Assembly: GCF_031198435.1 (NCBI RefSeq)
Contig: NZ_CP133548.1
Coordinates: 2,452,001-2,516,000 of the forward strand
Length of the DNA: 64,000 nucleotides
Direction of reading: 5' to 3'
Source: Pleionea litopenaei
GTDB taxonomy: Bacteria > Pseudomonadota > Gammaproteobacteria > Enterobacterales > Kangiellaceae
This document shows, piece by piece, positions 27,452-36,649 of the stretch; within the stretch, counting starts at the first letter, position 1; each line of letters opens with the position of its first letter. The notes beneath the pieces were generated by a model. The model made no database searches and had not been told where the DNA came from. It saw only the letters and a program-made list of their open reading frames with translations. The position numbers were made by a program, and so were the translations under genes.

Positions 27452-28360
27452 CTAGTTCGATTTAAATGCGTTTTTAGCTAACTCTGCAATACCACCGATA
27501 GAGCCAATCATTGCCGATGCTTCCATTGGCATAAAGACCAGTTTCTCATTCGGAGACTGCGCGAACTGAGCCATCGCTTCAACGTACTTTTGCGCAACGA
27601 AATAATTAATCGCATTGATGTCACCTTTCGCGATTGCCACAGAAACGACTTCGGTTGCTTTCGCTTCGGCTTCCGCTAAACGCTCACGAGCTTCTGCTTC
27701 TAAAAAGGCGGCTTGTCGTTCACCTTCTGCTCGACGAATTTCCGCTTCCTTCGCACCCTCTGCTTTTAAAATTTCAGATTGTTTTTGCCCTTGCGCCTCT
27801 AGAATTTGAGCGCGTTTAATTCGCTCAGCTTTCATTTGTTGTGCCATCGCATCCACTAAATCACGTGGCGGCAGAATATCTTTTATTTCGATACGGGTAA
27901 CTTTTACGCCCCAAGGATTGGTCGCTTCATCAACAATCGTTAAAATGCGCGCATTAATTTGATCTCGCTTTGAAAGCATTTCGTCTAAGTCCATGCTTCC
28001 TAGCACGGTTCGAATATTGGTCATTACCAAGTTTTGCATCGCACGGGTTAAATCATTAACTTCGTAGGTGGCTTTGGCCGAGTTAATCACCTGATAAAAA
28101 CACACCGCATCGATCGTCACGGTCGCATTGTCTTGCGAAATAACCGATTGCTCTGGAATATCCAACACTTGCTCCATCACATTAACTTTGGCACCCACTT
28201 GCTCAATCAATGGCGTGATCCAATGTAATCCAGGACTTAATGAGCGTTTAAACTGTCCAAAGCGTTCAATATTGTACTGATACCCTTGCTTAACCTGCTT
28301 TACCCCCATGAGCAATAGCACGATCAATAATCCAAGAATAAATAGAAAAACAGTTTCCAT
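27452..28360 (-). CDS. qmcA: SPFH/stomatin-like protein (QmcA-like)
   Basis: Membrane-anchored SPFH protein of about 303 residues. It starts at ATG 28360 with AGGATG just upstream; a longer frame from 28447 would place 29 extra residues in front of a clear signal anchor (FLFILGLLIVLLLMGVKQV). The SPFH domain shows GLHWITPLIEQVGAKV and the family motif VTIDAVCFYQVINSAKATYE, followed by KVTRIEIKDILPP. A long alanine- and glutamate-rich coil (AEGAKEAEIRRAEGERQAA) follows. QmcA in E. coli pairs with NfeD-type YbbK/YbbL functions; here nfeD follows by 31 bases. Role in membrane microdomains or protein quality control is family knowledge. Confidence 0.92.
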   Translation of the reverse strand: METVFLFILGLLIVLLLMGVKQVKQGYQYNIERFGQFKRSLSPGLHWITPLIEQVGAKVNVMEQVLDIPEQSVISQDNATVTIDAVCFYQVINSAKATYEVNDLTRAMQNLVMTNIRTVLGSMDLDEMLSKRDQINARILTIVDEATNPWGVKVTRIEIKDILPPRDLVDAMAQQMKAERIKRAQILEAQGQKQSEILKAEGAKEAEIRRAEGERQAAFLEAEARERLAEAEAKATEVVSVAIAKGDINAINYFVAQKYVEAMAQFAQSPNEKLVFMPMEASAMIGSIGGIAELAKNAFKSN

Positions 28361-28445
28361 GGCACATCCTCTTATTAGCCAATTTATTATCAAAAGCTTT
28401 AGTCGTTCATTTACGTATTTACTTACATTTTTAAATTTCAGAGGC

Positions 28446-28473
28446 AAAAAAAACCCGGCGAATGCCGGGTTTT
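28446..28473 (-). terminator. Rho-independent terminator of the metalloprotease gene
   Basis: Perfect 9-bp stem (AACCCGGC and its complement) with a 4-base loop, followed on the minus strand by a run of eight T. It sits 8 bases after the protease stop and before qmcA, so it separates the two transcripts. Confidence 0.92.
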
Positions 28474-28480
28474 AATCATT

Positions 28481-31400
28481 CTAACGACGTCGTCTTCTCG
28501 CCAAGGCTGGCAATAACAACAATAACAGCAACCCTTGTGAGCTTCCTACGTTCACTCCCACTAACAATACAGCCGCCAGTGCATACAAAATTTCACGGGA
28601 GTTTTCACGACGCTCGTCGTCTCTGTTTGGAATGTCTTCACAGGTCGAAGGCGATGAGTAGTTAAATCCCCATTCATTTAAAGTGCCCGTTTCAGTGGCA
28701 GAACTGTCAATCACGGTTAATGTCCAGTCGCCATTTAAATCTTCTCCTTCAAAAACACTCAAGTCACTTTGAGACTCATAATCAGCTGGAAAAGAGCCTG
28801 TTAAATTGCCGGTTCGGTTAGTCGTGTTCGCCGCTTGAAGCACCACTTCTGTTCCTTCTGGAGAGGTTAACAGCAACGTCAATTCCGAAACATTGGTATG
28901 AGAAATATCGACAAATACTTGGAAATTATCATCGATTAAGTCGCCCGCATTGCTTATCGCATGAGTTGAACGGACGCCACTCGTATCATTGTCAGGAATG
29001 GCGACATTAGGAATTGAACGCCCACTGTTTACGGCTCGAGTACCGGTTATGAATTCAACATCGTAGGTTTCAGAAATTGGCTGTGCAGGATTGGTCGACA
29101 ATTCTCCAGTGATATCAAAAGTCACCGCAACCCGACTTCCACACGCCACAATTTCATCGAGTGACATGACAAAGTTGTTTGTATTACTCACCGTCGCTGC
29201 GGAGTCGATATTGTTGTATTCGCTGGTCGCTTGAGAAACGACTACCGTATTATTTTTCGCCGTCACCGTTGCTGAGATAGCGGTCGCAGAATAGGTGGTT
29301 GGATTGGTAATCGGCACTTGAAACTCGACGGTCTCACCAGGATCAGCAGCATTATTGACGCCAGCAGTTACGAACACGATATTTTCTGGGAAAATCGCTG
29401 TTTGCTCACATACTGCAGGAGAAGACAACTCAATGCCCCACTCATTCAGCGTTCCAACATCTTCTGCCGCATTATCCGTAATGGCTAGTTGCCATTCTCC
29501 ATTCAAATTCTCGCCATCGAAAGCATTGAGGTTTTCAGCACTAAGAAAATCCGTCGGGAAATAACCCACTAAATTCGCGACCGCTTCATCACCATCGGGA
29601 GCTTTCAAAATAACGGTTGTCCCTTCAGGCGACGTCAAAGAGAGCTGAAGATCGCCGCGATAGGTATGAGTAATATCGACATACACTCGAAAGCGCTGAT
29701 CGATCACACTCCCTGCGCCAGAAATAGACAGCGTCGAACGAACTCCATTGGCGTCATTATCAGGAATGGCTTGACTCGTCGTTTGATTGTTTGACACCAG
29801 CGAGAAAGACCCTACAGGTAACTCTAAATCGTAGTTCTCTGTAATGGTTTGTGCTGGGTCTGTCGCTAACTGGCCCGTGACCGCATAGTTCAACGCCACT
29901 TGGCTGCCACACGCAAGAGCATCATCAATGGTTAGAACATAATTGTCGGTACTCGCAACCGTTTCGAATGCACCGATATCCGCAAAGTCACTGGTATTTT
30001 GCTGAATCACAACATTGGCGTCTTGCGAAGATAAGGTGCCAGCGACACCCGTCGCTGCGAAAAGATTGGGATTGGCTAAAGGAATTTTTATCTCAATCGT
30101 CTCACCTGGGTCAGCGACATCGTTAAACCCGGCATTCTCATAAACAACCTCGGCTACTGACAAAGGCTGTTCTTGTAAGATGTTCATCTGTTTAAACCAA
30201 TTGAAAAACACACTCGCGTGCGACTCATTGGGAAACATAGCAAACGCGGTACGTACGATGGAGTCAGCCATATCGGGCATGGATATTCCAAAACCTAATC
30301 CAAACTGAGCCTCAATAATAATTTGATCAACCTCATCTTTGTTATAGCCAGCATCGGTTAACTCGACCATTGACTGAAACAAAGGTGTTGACCAAAGCTC
30401 ATCGGCATAATCGGGAATACCGTCGATAGCTTCATGCGCTCCGTAGGTTTCATTGGGATCATAACGATACGAGGTTCGGTTCATCACTCGTCCAGGCCAA
30501 ATATCATTATGTCCATCCCAAGTGAATACCCACTCAGGAAAGAAGGTCTGGCCATTGGTTTTTGCATAAGTGTAAGAACCAGCCCAATAATCTCCAAAAC
30601 CTTCGCCAATCGCACCTGTGTCTACGCCACCCCACATCGGATTAATATCGGAATGTATGGCATGACCGTACTCATGAATGATGACATCGGCATCTTCATT
30701 ATCAGGAACACCTCCATGACCAAACGCTAGCCGATTATTGATCGGGTCATAGTAGGAATTGTCATCACCACTAACGGCATCGGCGTCGACTTCAATAGAG
30801 CCATTTTGAATGGCTTTATCACCACTAAAACCGAGCGCCTGTAAATGCCGTTGATTTTCATCAATGTGGTAATAACTCATGGCATCATAGAACTGAGCTT
30901 CGCCGCGTTTGCCCGTCCACTGACCATCATTAGTCGTGGTTGGACGAGTCGCTGGCGCTTCAAAGTCAACGATTTGCACCCATGGCCCCACCAGTGAATA
31001 AATACCATCGGTATCGTTGAAATCAATGTCTCTTAGAGGGCGGCTAACATAAGCAGGGTCAAACTCTGCTTCGGTGGAACGATTACTTAACGTCTCATCA
31101 TTCAGCGCGGTTCTTGGGTCCGGATCAAATACCAAGGCGGTGCCATCGACGAGTAAACGCTGGGTCGCTTGCTCTTTGGCAGTTTGAGGTTTTGCTGTCG
31201 AAGAAAAGCGAGATAATGCATCCTTTAAATTCGTTACTTTACTCATTGCCGTTCGAGCTTGAACTTTACCGCCGAAACCATAACTGTCTGCCGTAATCTT
31301 TTTAGGCGTATCGAGCCTTGTCGTATTCAGTACTTTACCGGTGTTTACGGCGACGAATTGACGCCAACTCCCTTGTGGTTCCGTCAACGACAAGTCGACT

Positions 31401-31945
31401 TGGTAGGCTAAAGTCAGCTGCTTACCACGGATAACATATACCAGTTTTGAATCAGGGTAGGCCGTCAACTCACCGGTTGGTTGGAAAAAGTCCCAAGACT
31501 TTTGCAGTGCAGTTTTAGAATCTAAGTCAGAGGAGGGTACATCGACTTTAAACGCACCAATGTTAATTAGACGATTATGGACTCGCACAACTTTCTGGTG
31601 TGACTTGTCTAAAGAAACTACGAGCCCTTGAGCGTAAATCGGTACTTGGTTAACCGTTTGTTGAAAATAATAGTGATGTCCATTCAAGCTGCTACTTTTC
31701 TTGAGTAAAGACAAAGATTCATTCTGTGCAATTACTCCTGCATTTTTCAACGTTTGCACAACCATACCGGCTTGCTCTTCGAGTGAACCAGCTTTCATCT
31801 GATGTGACTGAAGGGTTACTTCACCAAAACTTTCGGGGTAAAGAACATTGGATTGTTTTTCCTGCAGCTTGGCTTCAATGCCACTACCATGCAAAAGTGC
31901 AAACGTTGCCGAAGCAACTGCCGTTAGTCTAATTAATTTATGCAT
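28481..31945 (-). CDS. Secreted metalloprotease with two tandem C-terminal repeats and CTERM-like tail
   Basis: Protein of 1154 residues. A signal peptide (about 1-25, ending GSGIEA) and a propeptide region (to about 270) precede a gluzincin zinc protease domain: HEYGH with H424, E425 and H428, and the third ligand E448 in GEGFGD, 24 residues from H424. Fungalysin/thermolysin-like (M36-type) is likely. Two tandem modules follow at about 598-850 and 853-1105, each with ADPGETIE-type strands and a P/Homo-B proprotein-convertase-like domain (TSPEGT...GEWQL). The end reads GSSQGLLLLLLLPALARRRRR apart from one residue, a sorting-tail-like signal. Likely secreted through the type II system at 45-56 kb. 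Confidence 0.88.
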   Translation of the reverse strand: MHKLIRLTAVASATFALLHGSGIEAKLQEKQSNVLYPESFGEVTLQSHQMKAGSLEEQAGMVVQTLKNAGVIAQNESLSLLKKSSSLNGHHYYFQQTVNQVPIYAQGLVVSLDKSHQKVVRVHNRLINIGAFKVDVPSSDLDSKTALQKSWDFFQPTGELTAYPDSKLVYVIRGKQLTLAYQVDLSLTEPQGSWRQFVAVNTGKVLNTTRLDTPKKITADSYGFGGKVQARTAMSKVTNLKDALSRFSSTAKPQTAKEQATQRLLVDGTALVFDPDPRTALNDETLSNRSTEAEFDPAYVSRPLRDIDFNDTDGIYSLVGPWVQIVDFEAPATRPTTTNDGQWTGKRGEAQFYDAMSYYHIDENQRHLQALGFSGDKAIQNGSIEVDADAVSGDDNSYYDPINNRLAFGHGGVPDNEDADVIIHEYGHAIHSDINPMWGGVDTGAIGEGFGDYWAGSYTYAKTNGQTFFPEWVFTWDGHNDIWPGRVMNRTSYRYDPNETYGAHEAIDGIPDYADELWSTPLFQSMVELTDAGYNKDEVDQIIIEAQFGLGFGISMPDMADSIVRTAFAMFPNESHASVFFNWFKQMNILQEQPLSVAEVVYENAGFNDVADPGETIEIKIPLANPNLFAATGVAGTLSSQDANVVIQQNTSDFADIGAFETVASTDNYVLTIDDALACGSQVALNYAVTGQLATDPAQTITENYDLELPVGSFSLVSNNQTTSQAIPDNDANGVRSTLSISGAGSVIDQRFRVYVDITHTYRGDLQLSLTSPEGTTVILKAPDGDEAVANLVGYFPTDFLSAENLNAFDGENLNGEWQLAITDNAAEDVGTLNEWGIELSSPAVCEQTAIFPENIVFVTAGVNNAADPGETVEFQVPITNPTTYSATAISATVTAKNNTVVVSQATSEYNNIDSAATVSNTNNFVMSLDEIVACGSRVAVTFDITGELSTNPAQPISETYDVEFITGTRAVNSGRSIPNVAIPDNDTSGVRSTHAISNAGDLIDDNFQVFVDISHTNVSELTLLLTSPEGTEVVLQAANTTNRTGNLTGSFPADYESQSDLSVFEGEDLNGDWTLTVIDSSATETGTLNEWGFNYSSPSTCEDIPNRDDERRENSREILYALAAVLLVGVNVGSSQGLLLLLLLPALARRRRR

Positions 31946-32066
31946 AATAAAGTCTTGTTATCTGTCTATTATTGATGTTCTTATCGATTAAGCATCTTAA
32001 ACGGGTAGCCCTGCAGAAAGCAAAAAACCGTATGTTATTTGCGCATTATTCACGCAAATAAACCGC

Positions 32067-32954
32067 CTATTGATGCTTGTTTCCCGTGGTCGAGCTATTC
32101 TGAGCGAGTAACTTTTGCTGCCCCAAATAATCAGAGACCGTTAAAAACTGAAATTGATCTCGATAATTTGGCAATAGCCGCTCTAATACTTCCATGGTGT
32201 TTTGGTAAGGGTGACCAATCATAATGACCATTCCTTTGCGCTGAGCAATTTGTAAACCACGAGTGAGTTGATTTTCGACACTTACTTGATCACCCACTGG
32301 GTCAAGAAACACGTCTCGCCCTAACGCAGCAATACCTTTTGAGGTTGCTTGTTGCAATGCCACAGACTTCGCCGTGGTACGACTGTCGACAAAATACAGA
32401 TCTTGCTCTGCCGCAACCGTCATTAACCAATTCATTTGATCGGGCATCGCCGTTAACAAGCTTCCCATATGATTATTAAAACCCTGTACATGAGGTATTT
32501 CGGCTAAATTCTGTAAGAATTTTTGCTCCAACTCTTGTGTCGTTAAGTCTTGCGTTAACGCTTCGTCACGCAATAAGTCTTTACGCGTGGTCGACTCCAT
32601 CGGCAAGTGCAGCATGATGTCGTGTCCGTTTTTAAACCCACGATTAGCCAGTTTCGCAGCAAAAGGAGTACGCGGAAGAAACGCTAAATTAACCGCTACC
32701 GGTAAATCAGTGGCTCGCTTTCCTAAGCGATAGTTGTCGCCAATATCATCGATGATGATGATGACCACGGGTTTGTTAGTCAAAGACGAACTAACGTTAG
32801 GCGATGCCGTCTGTGCTTTAGGCAAACGGGCGTTAATCTTCGGAATCATTGGTTGAATGAACTTCGGCCAAGCATCTTCGACGCTTGCCTCTACTGGTAT
32901 CATCACCAATGAAACAGCAAGTAAGATTAAACGGAAAATGAGCGTAGACGACAT
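32067..32954 (-). CDS. yibQ: Divergent polysaccharide deacetylase family protein (YibQ)
   Basis: Protein of 295 residues with an N-terminal signal (LIFRLILLAVSLVMIPVEA). The core matches the DUF610/YibQ divergent polysaccharide deacetylase family: VVIIIIDDIGDNYRLGKRA, INLAFLPRTPF-like NLAFLPRTPFAA, HLPME, NNHMGSLLT and GHPYQNTMEVLERL. This preserves the metal-site histidines and acidic residue. YibQ sits after envC in E. coli; here ctpA, a lipoprotein protease and a 172-residue protein lie between. Its substrate is not established, though cell-envelope polymers are suggested by context. Confidence 0.9.
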   Translation of the reverse strand: MSSTLIFRLILLAVSLVMIPVEASVEDAWPKFIQPMIPKINARLPKAQTASPNVSSSLTNKPVVIIIIDDIGDNYRLGKRATDLPVAVNLAFLPRTPFAAKLANRGFKNGHDIMLHLPMESTTRKDLLRDEALTQDLTTQELEQKFLQNLAEIPHVQGFNNHMGSLLTAMPDQMNWLMTVAAEQDLYFVDSRTTAKSVALQQATSKGIAALGRDVFLDPVGDQVSVENQLTRGLQIAQRKGMVIMIGHPYQNTMEVLERLLPNYRDQFQFLTVSDYLGQQKLLAQNSSTTGNKHQ

Positions 32955-33026
32955 ATATTTTTTGGCAACTTCAATTGAGGCGATAAACTTGTATCACAAG
33001 CATATCGCCTTCTCGAAATTGATCAA

Positions 33027-33545
33027 CTAGTCTTGTATCGTTTCGTGCGCTGGTTGCACTAAGATGCGCCGTCCATTGTGATCTTTAGTCAATTCACCAT
33101 CTGGCTTCAAGTAAGCATCCCAATCGGCTTTACCGACAATCACTGGTATCGCAAAGGTGCGTGATAGTTTCTGACCGGCTGTGTCGGTTGTAGCAATAAC
33201 ACTAATATAATAAATTCCGTTTTTAGGAACGGAGATGCCGACAGACATTGCTTCAGAAAGGCCATTTTGAGCAACTTTCAGATGTTTCACGCCAGTCTTT
33301 TGAAGAACCGCCTGGTCAGTCCTTTCACTGGTTTCTACCGATAGTTGCTCAACTTCTTGAGCAACTTTAAAGCGCAACTCAAGCTGTGCCCTTTGGCCTG
33401 CGACTAATGGCTTTGTGAAAGGCTGATAATCTAACTCTATCGGCGCTTGAGGTTTACCGGGTGACCGATAGTTTTGAGTTTTTCCATCAACTGCCGCCAC
33501 TCCGAGATGTAAAAAAATAACCGCTAAATAAAATAAAGTTTTCAT
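33027..33545 (-). CDS. Hypothetical secreted protein beside lipoprotein protease
   Basis: Not recognised. A 172-residue protein with an N-terminal signal peptide (YLAVIFLHLGVAAVDG), then a proline-containing linker and a beta-rich stretch with alternating hydrophobics (AQLELRFKVAQEVEQLSVET). The C-terminus reads WDAYLKPDGELTKDHNGRRI. It looks like a soluble periplasmic or secreted beta-sandwich protein. Its SD, AAGGACGG, lies within the 12-base gap after the protease stop, so it is the second gene of that operon. A partner or inhibitor of the protease is conceivable but is only inference. Confidence 0.7.
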   Translation of the reverse strand: MKTLFYLAVIFLHLGVAAVDGKTQNYRSPGKPQAPIELDYQPFTKPLVAGQRAQLELRFKVAQEVEQLSVETSERTDQAVLQKTGVKHLKVAQNGLSEAMSVGISVPKNGIYYISVIATTDTAGQKLSRTFAIPVIVGKADWDAYLKPDGELTKDHNGRRILVQPAHETIQD

Positions 33546-33557
33546 TTCACGCCGTCC

Positions 33558-35195
33558 TTAATTTGGAGTTACAGAGAAGTTGAAGCAATTGTTACCGCCA
33601 CCCGCCTGATTATCGGTATTCAAATAATCATGAGCATCAATAACATAAGTTCCGGCGCTCAAACTTAAGCTGAATGTCTCACTACCAACACCATCGCTGC
33701 AACCATTCGAGGTTTGAACACAATTAAGTTGTTGTCCTTGATTAAACACATAAATGTCTGGGTCGCCAGAGTTATTGGTCGAGACCATACTAAAATTATA
33801 CGCCGCGCTAGCACCAATATTTAACCGAATGTATCTTCGCGCACCTAATCCATTGTACTCGTAGTTTTGCGCAGTACCGAAACTGTTGGTACTACAAATT
33901 TGCACACTACTACCCGGCTGCATTTCGGTGTAAACAGGTAACACATAGGTTGCATTGCCAGCATTATTGGTCTCAGTCGAACCGAAAATATCGATGGTAT
34001 CACCCTCTATTTGCTGCTCGTCTAACAAGGCGCTTATTTGCGCTGCCGCAGCGGCATTGTTATCTTTCAAATATCGAGCAAACGAAAAAATTGAAGTAAA
34101 GGCATCTGTCGTTCTCTGAGAGCCCACTAACACCTCATAGATAGGTGCAAACCCTAGAGAGAGGGTATCTTGGCCATCATTTGTGCTGTCAAAAACATCA
34201 TAAATAATCGACTGAACACTGCTTTCGCTGTACCAACCTGGATTGGTGTTATTGTTACTTTCAACGTTGATTGAAAAACCACTGCCTTGAGAAGCGCCAT
34301 AGGAGTCTCGGTAGACGGGATCAGCCAAAGCAATTCCAGACCAAGCGTTGCCCCAACCTTCTCCAAACGCAACCCGTGGATCGATTCGTTGACCACCAGA
34401 ATGCGAGCCACCGATGGAGTCCGAGCGCGCAAGACGATCTTCGAAATAGTGACCCCACTCATGGACAATAACATGATCATCATATTCATCAGTATCTGTG
34501 TTTGCCGCGCCTAGAATATAGATATTACCGTTCGAATAATAAGACGTCGAAATTTGACCCTGTGCAACATCTCCCGGCGAAGGCACGTTATTGACACTCC
34601 AGTTTAACTCTAGAGTCGGTAAAGTGACATCAGGATCAACAGCAACAATGGTTTGAACGGCTTGATAGACACTGTCTAAAATGGCGAACGGCGCCGCACT
34701 TCTGGTACTGGTATAGCTCGAACCACCCCATCCTGAAGCAGCATTTAAGTTACGCGTCTGAGCAGTTGAGTCCACCACAACGAGATCGCCTTGCACAGCG
34801 TAGACCGCTTTGTTATTCGTGTTATCGACGACCGTGACATCCCAGCTCGCCGTACTGGACTGTAGTAATTCAGCAAGAACTCGAACTCGGACCGCCACAT
34901 TGACGTTGGTATTCAGCTGATACTCACCATTGCTATTCGAACGAGCACTGTCAATTACGTTACTGTTGTTATCAAGTAGTTGGACGGTCGCGCCACGAAT
35001 CGGCTGTTGCACGATTGAGCCATAGTCGAGTGCATTTTGGTTGGTATGAGGAACCAAGTCATAGGTTAAGGTTCCCGATACAACAGCCGCTGCACCTGGA
35101 GGACCACCGGGATTAGGGCTAGTGTCGTCATTACTGTTGCTACACCCAGCAAGGAATAAGCCCCCGCCCAAAGCAAGCCATGTCAGCCTGTTCAT
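33558..35195 (-). CDS. Lipoprotein metalloprotease with HEXXH motif
   Basis: Protein of 545 residues. A lipobox (LALGGGLFLAGCSNS) with C18 marks it as a lipoprotein, handled by Lgt, whose gene lies in this window. Residues 35-120 form a carboxypeptidase-regulatory-like beta domain (GATVQLLDNNSNVIDSA). The zinc site is HEWGHYFED (H245, E246, H249), and GEGWGNAW gives a candidate third ligand E279. The last 110 residues (about 435-545) resemble a bacterial pre-peptidase C-terminal domain (NFSMVSTNNSGDPDIYVFNQ). The C-terminal domain is usually removed or used for secretion. Protease activity is predicted, not shown; family is not firmly placed. Confidence 0.82.
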   Translation of the reverse strand: MNRLTWLALGGGLFLAGCSNSNDDTSPNPGGPPGAAAVVSGTLTYDLVPHTNQNALDYGSIVQQPIRGATVQLLDNNSNVIDSARSNSNGEYQLNTNVNVAVRVRVLAELLQSSTASWDVTVVDNTNNKAVYAVQGDLVVVDSTAQTRNLNAASGWGGSSYTSTRSAAPFAILDSVYQAVQTIVAVDPDVTLPTLELNWSVNNVPSPGDVAQGQISTSYYSNGNIYILGAANTDTDEYDDHVIVHEWGHYFEDRLARSDSIGGSHSGGQRIDPRVAFGEGWGNAWSGIALADPVYRDSYGASQGSGFSINVESNNNTNPGWYSESSVQSIIYDVFDSTNDGQDTLSLGFAPIYEVLVGSQRTTDAFTSIFSFARYLKDNNAAAAAQISALLDEQQIEGDTIDIFGSTETNNAGNATYVLPVYTEMQPGSSVQICSTNSFGTAQNYEYNGLGARRYIRLNIGASAAYNFSMVSTNNSGDPDIYVFNQGQQLNCVQTSNGCSDGVGSETFSLSLSAGTYVIDAHDYLNTDNQAGGGNNCFNFSVTPN

Positions 35196-35281
35196 CTCAT
35201 TCTCCTAAATGATAACGCTTAGCCACAGTGTAACCCCTTGGGGCTATAAAAACCTGTGAATTATTGCAAACTATGGGATGT

Positions 35282-36463
35282 TTAAGGCAGCTTAGCTAAA
35301 CTTTGCGGCAGCTTTTTGACCAGGGTGCGATGTGCCGTCGTCAAAACCCGATCTTCAGCTTCCTTCTCGGCATCCTCAGCAGAGACCGCAATGTCTGGCT
35401 GAATACCCTTACCGTGTATAGAGCGGCCAGTGGGTGTTAGATATCGAGAGGTGGTTAGTTTAATCGCTGCGTTTTGCTGAAGTGGCATAATCGACTGCAC
35501 CACCCCTTTGCCATACGAAGGACTGCCCAATATCACCCCGCGCTTATGATCTTGCAAAGCGCCCGCAACAATCTCTGACGCCGACGCACTATTTTCGTTG
35601 ATGAGCACAACCAATGGTACCTGTTCTAAAACATCGCCGGGATTCGCAAAATATTTTTGAAAGCTTTCCCGTGTTCGACCTTCTGTTGACACGATAATGC
35701 CGCTGTCCAACATTAGATCCACTACATCAACCGCCGCTTTCAACACACCACCAGGATTATTTCGCAAATCTAAAATCATGCCATTGATCGGTTTGTCTCT
35801 AGCCGCTGCGAGCAGTTCTTTCTCAAGCTCATAGCCGGTGTCGCGTTGAAACATCTTAATCGACACATGCCAAACACCCTCCGCCATTTCCTCTACGGCG
35901 ATGCTTTTAAGCTCTAAGGTTTCACGAGTTAAACGATGGATAACTGGCTCACCCTTACCTTGCGCTAAAATTTCCAGCTCAACACTCTCACCGGCGACCC
36001 CGCGCATCGAATCAATCACTAATTCAGGGCCTTCTTCATCGACTCGCTTGTGATCGACGGCAACAATGATGTCATCTTTTTGAATGCCAGCTCGCTCCGC
36101 CGGAGAATTGGAAATGATGCTCACCACACGAATGCTTTTGTTTTCAGCTACGACTTCAACACCCAAACCATCATAGAAACCTTCCGACGACACCTGTAAG
36201 TCTTGCAGGTCTTCTTCGTTCAAATACCCAGAATATGAGTCGAGCGACTTCAACATACCATTAATAGCACCTTCGAGAAGTTGCTTGTCATCCACTTGAT
36301 CGACGTAGTTGCGCTTAATTTGCCAGTAGGTTTCTGCGAATGCCTTGAGTTGCTCCATCGGAATTCCTGACACTGACGCGTCAGACGATTTTTTTTGTGC
36401 CATGGTGGGTGGTAATACCCCAAAGGCCAACACTAAGCTCACTACTCGTAACATTTTCGACAT
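35282..36463 (-). CDS. ctpA: C-terminal processing protease (S41 family)
   Basis: Periplasmic serine protease of 393 residues that trims C-termini. The signal peptide (MLRVVSLVLAFGVLPPTMAQ) is followed by a leading helical region, a PDZ domain (about 95-180, GLGVEVVAENKSIRVVSIIS) and the S41 core with GMILDLRNNPGGVL. The catalytic serine lies in NENSASASEIVAGAL, and the lysine in SPSYGKGVVQS. The ATG has GGAGGT eight bases upstream. It follows envC by 186 bases; CtpA-type proteases act on murein hydrolases and their regulators, so the neighbourhood fits. Confidence 0.95.
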   Translation of the reverse strand: MSKMLRVVSLVLAFGVLPPTMAQKKSSDASVSGIPMEQLKAFAETYWQIKRNYVDQVDDKQLLEGAINGMLKSLDSYSGYLNEEDLQDLQVSSEGFYDGLGVEVVAENKSIRVVSIISNSPAERAGIQKDDIIVAVDHKRVDEEGPELVIDSMRGVAGESVELEILAQGKGEPVIHRLTRETLELKSIAVEEMAEGVWHVSIKMFQRDTGYELEKELLAAARDKPINGMILDLRNNPGGVLKAAVDVVDLMLDSGIIVSTEGRTRESFQKYFANPGDVLEQVPLVVLINENSASASEIVAGALQDHKRGVILGSPSYGKGVVQSIMPLQQNAAIKLTTSRYLTPTGRSIHGKGIQPDIAVSAEDAEKEAEDRVLTTAHRTLVKKLPQSLAKLP

Positions 36464-36545
36464 ACGCCCATACCTCCGGCAATGCTGACTACTACAGACT
36501 TTTCGTCAATCTCATAGCATAACTATAGTTCATGGATCGTCCGGC

Positions 36546-36571
36546 AGCTTAGAAAATCCGGCCTCTAAGCT
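36546..36571. repeat. Inverted repeat between envC and ctpA
   Basis: AGCTTAGA and TCTAAGCT, 8-bp arms with a 10-base loop, in the 186-base gap. No T-run follows on the minus strand, so it may be a processing or regulatory hairpin between envC and ctpA. Confidence 0.5.
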
Positions 36572-36649
36572 TCACAAGTGCCACAAAGTTATAACAACGA
36601 TAAGTTTACTAACGGAGCGCAATTAGAATGGGAGTTATTGAATTAGAAT

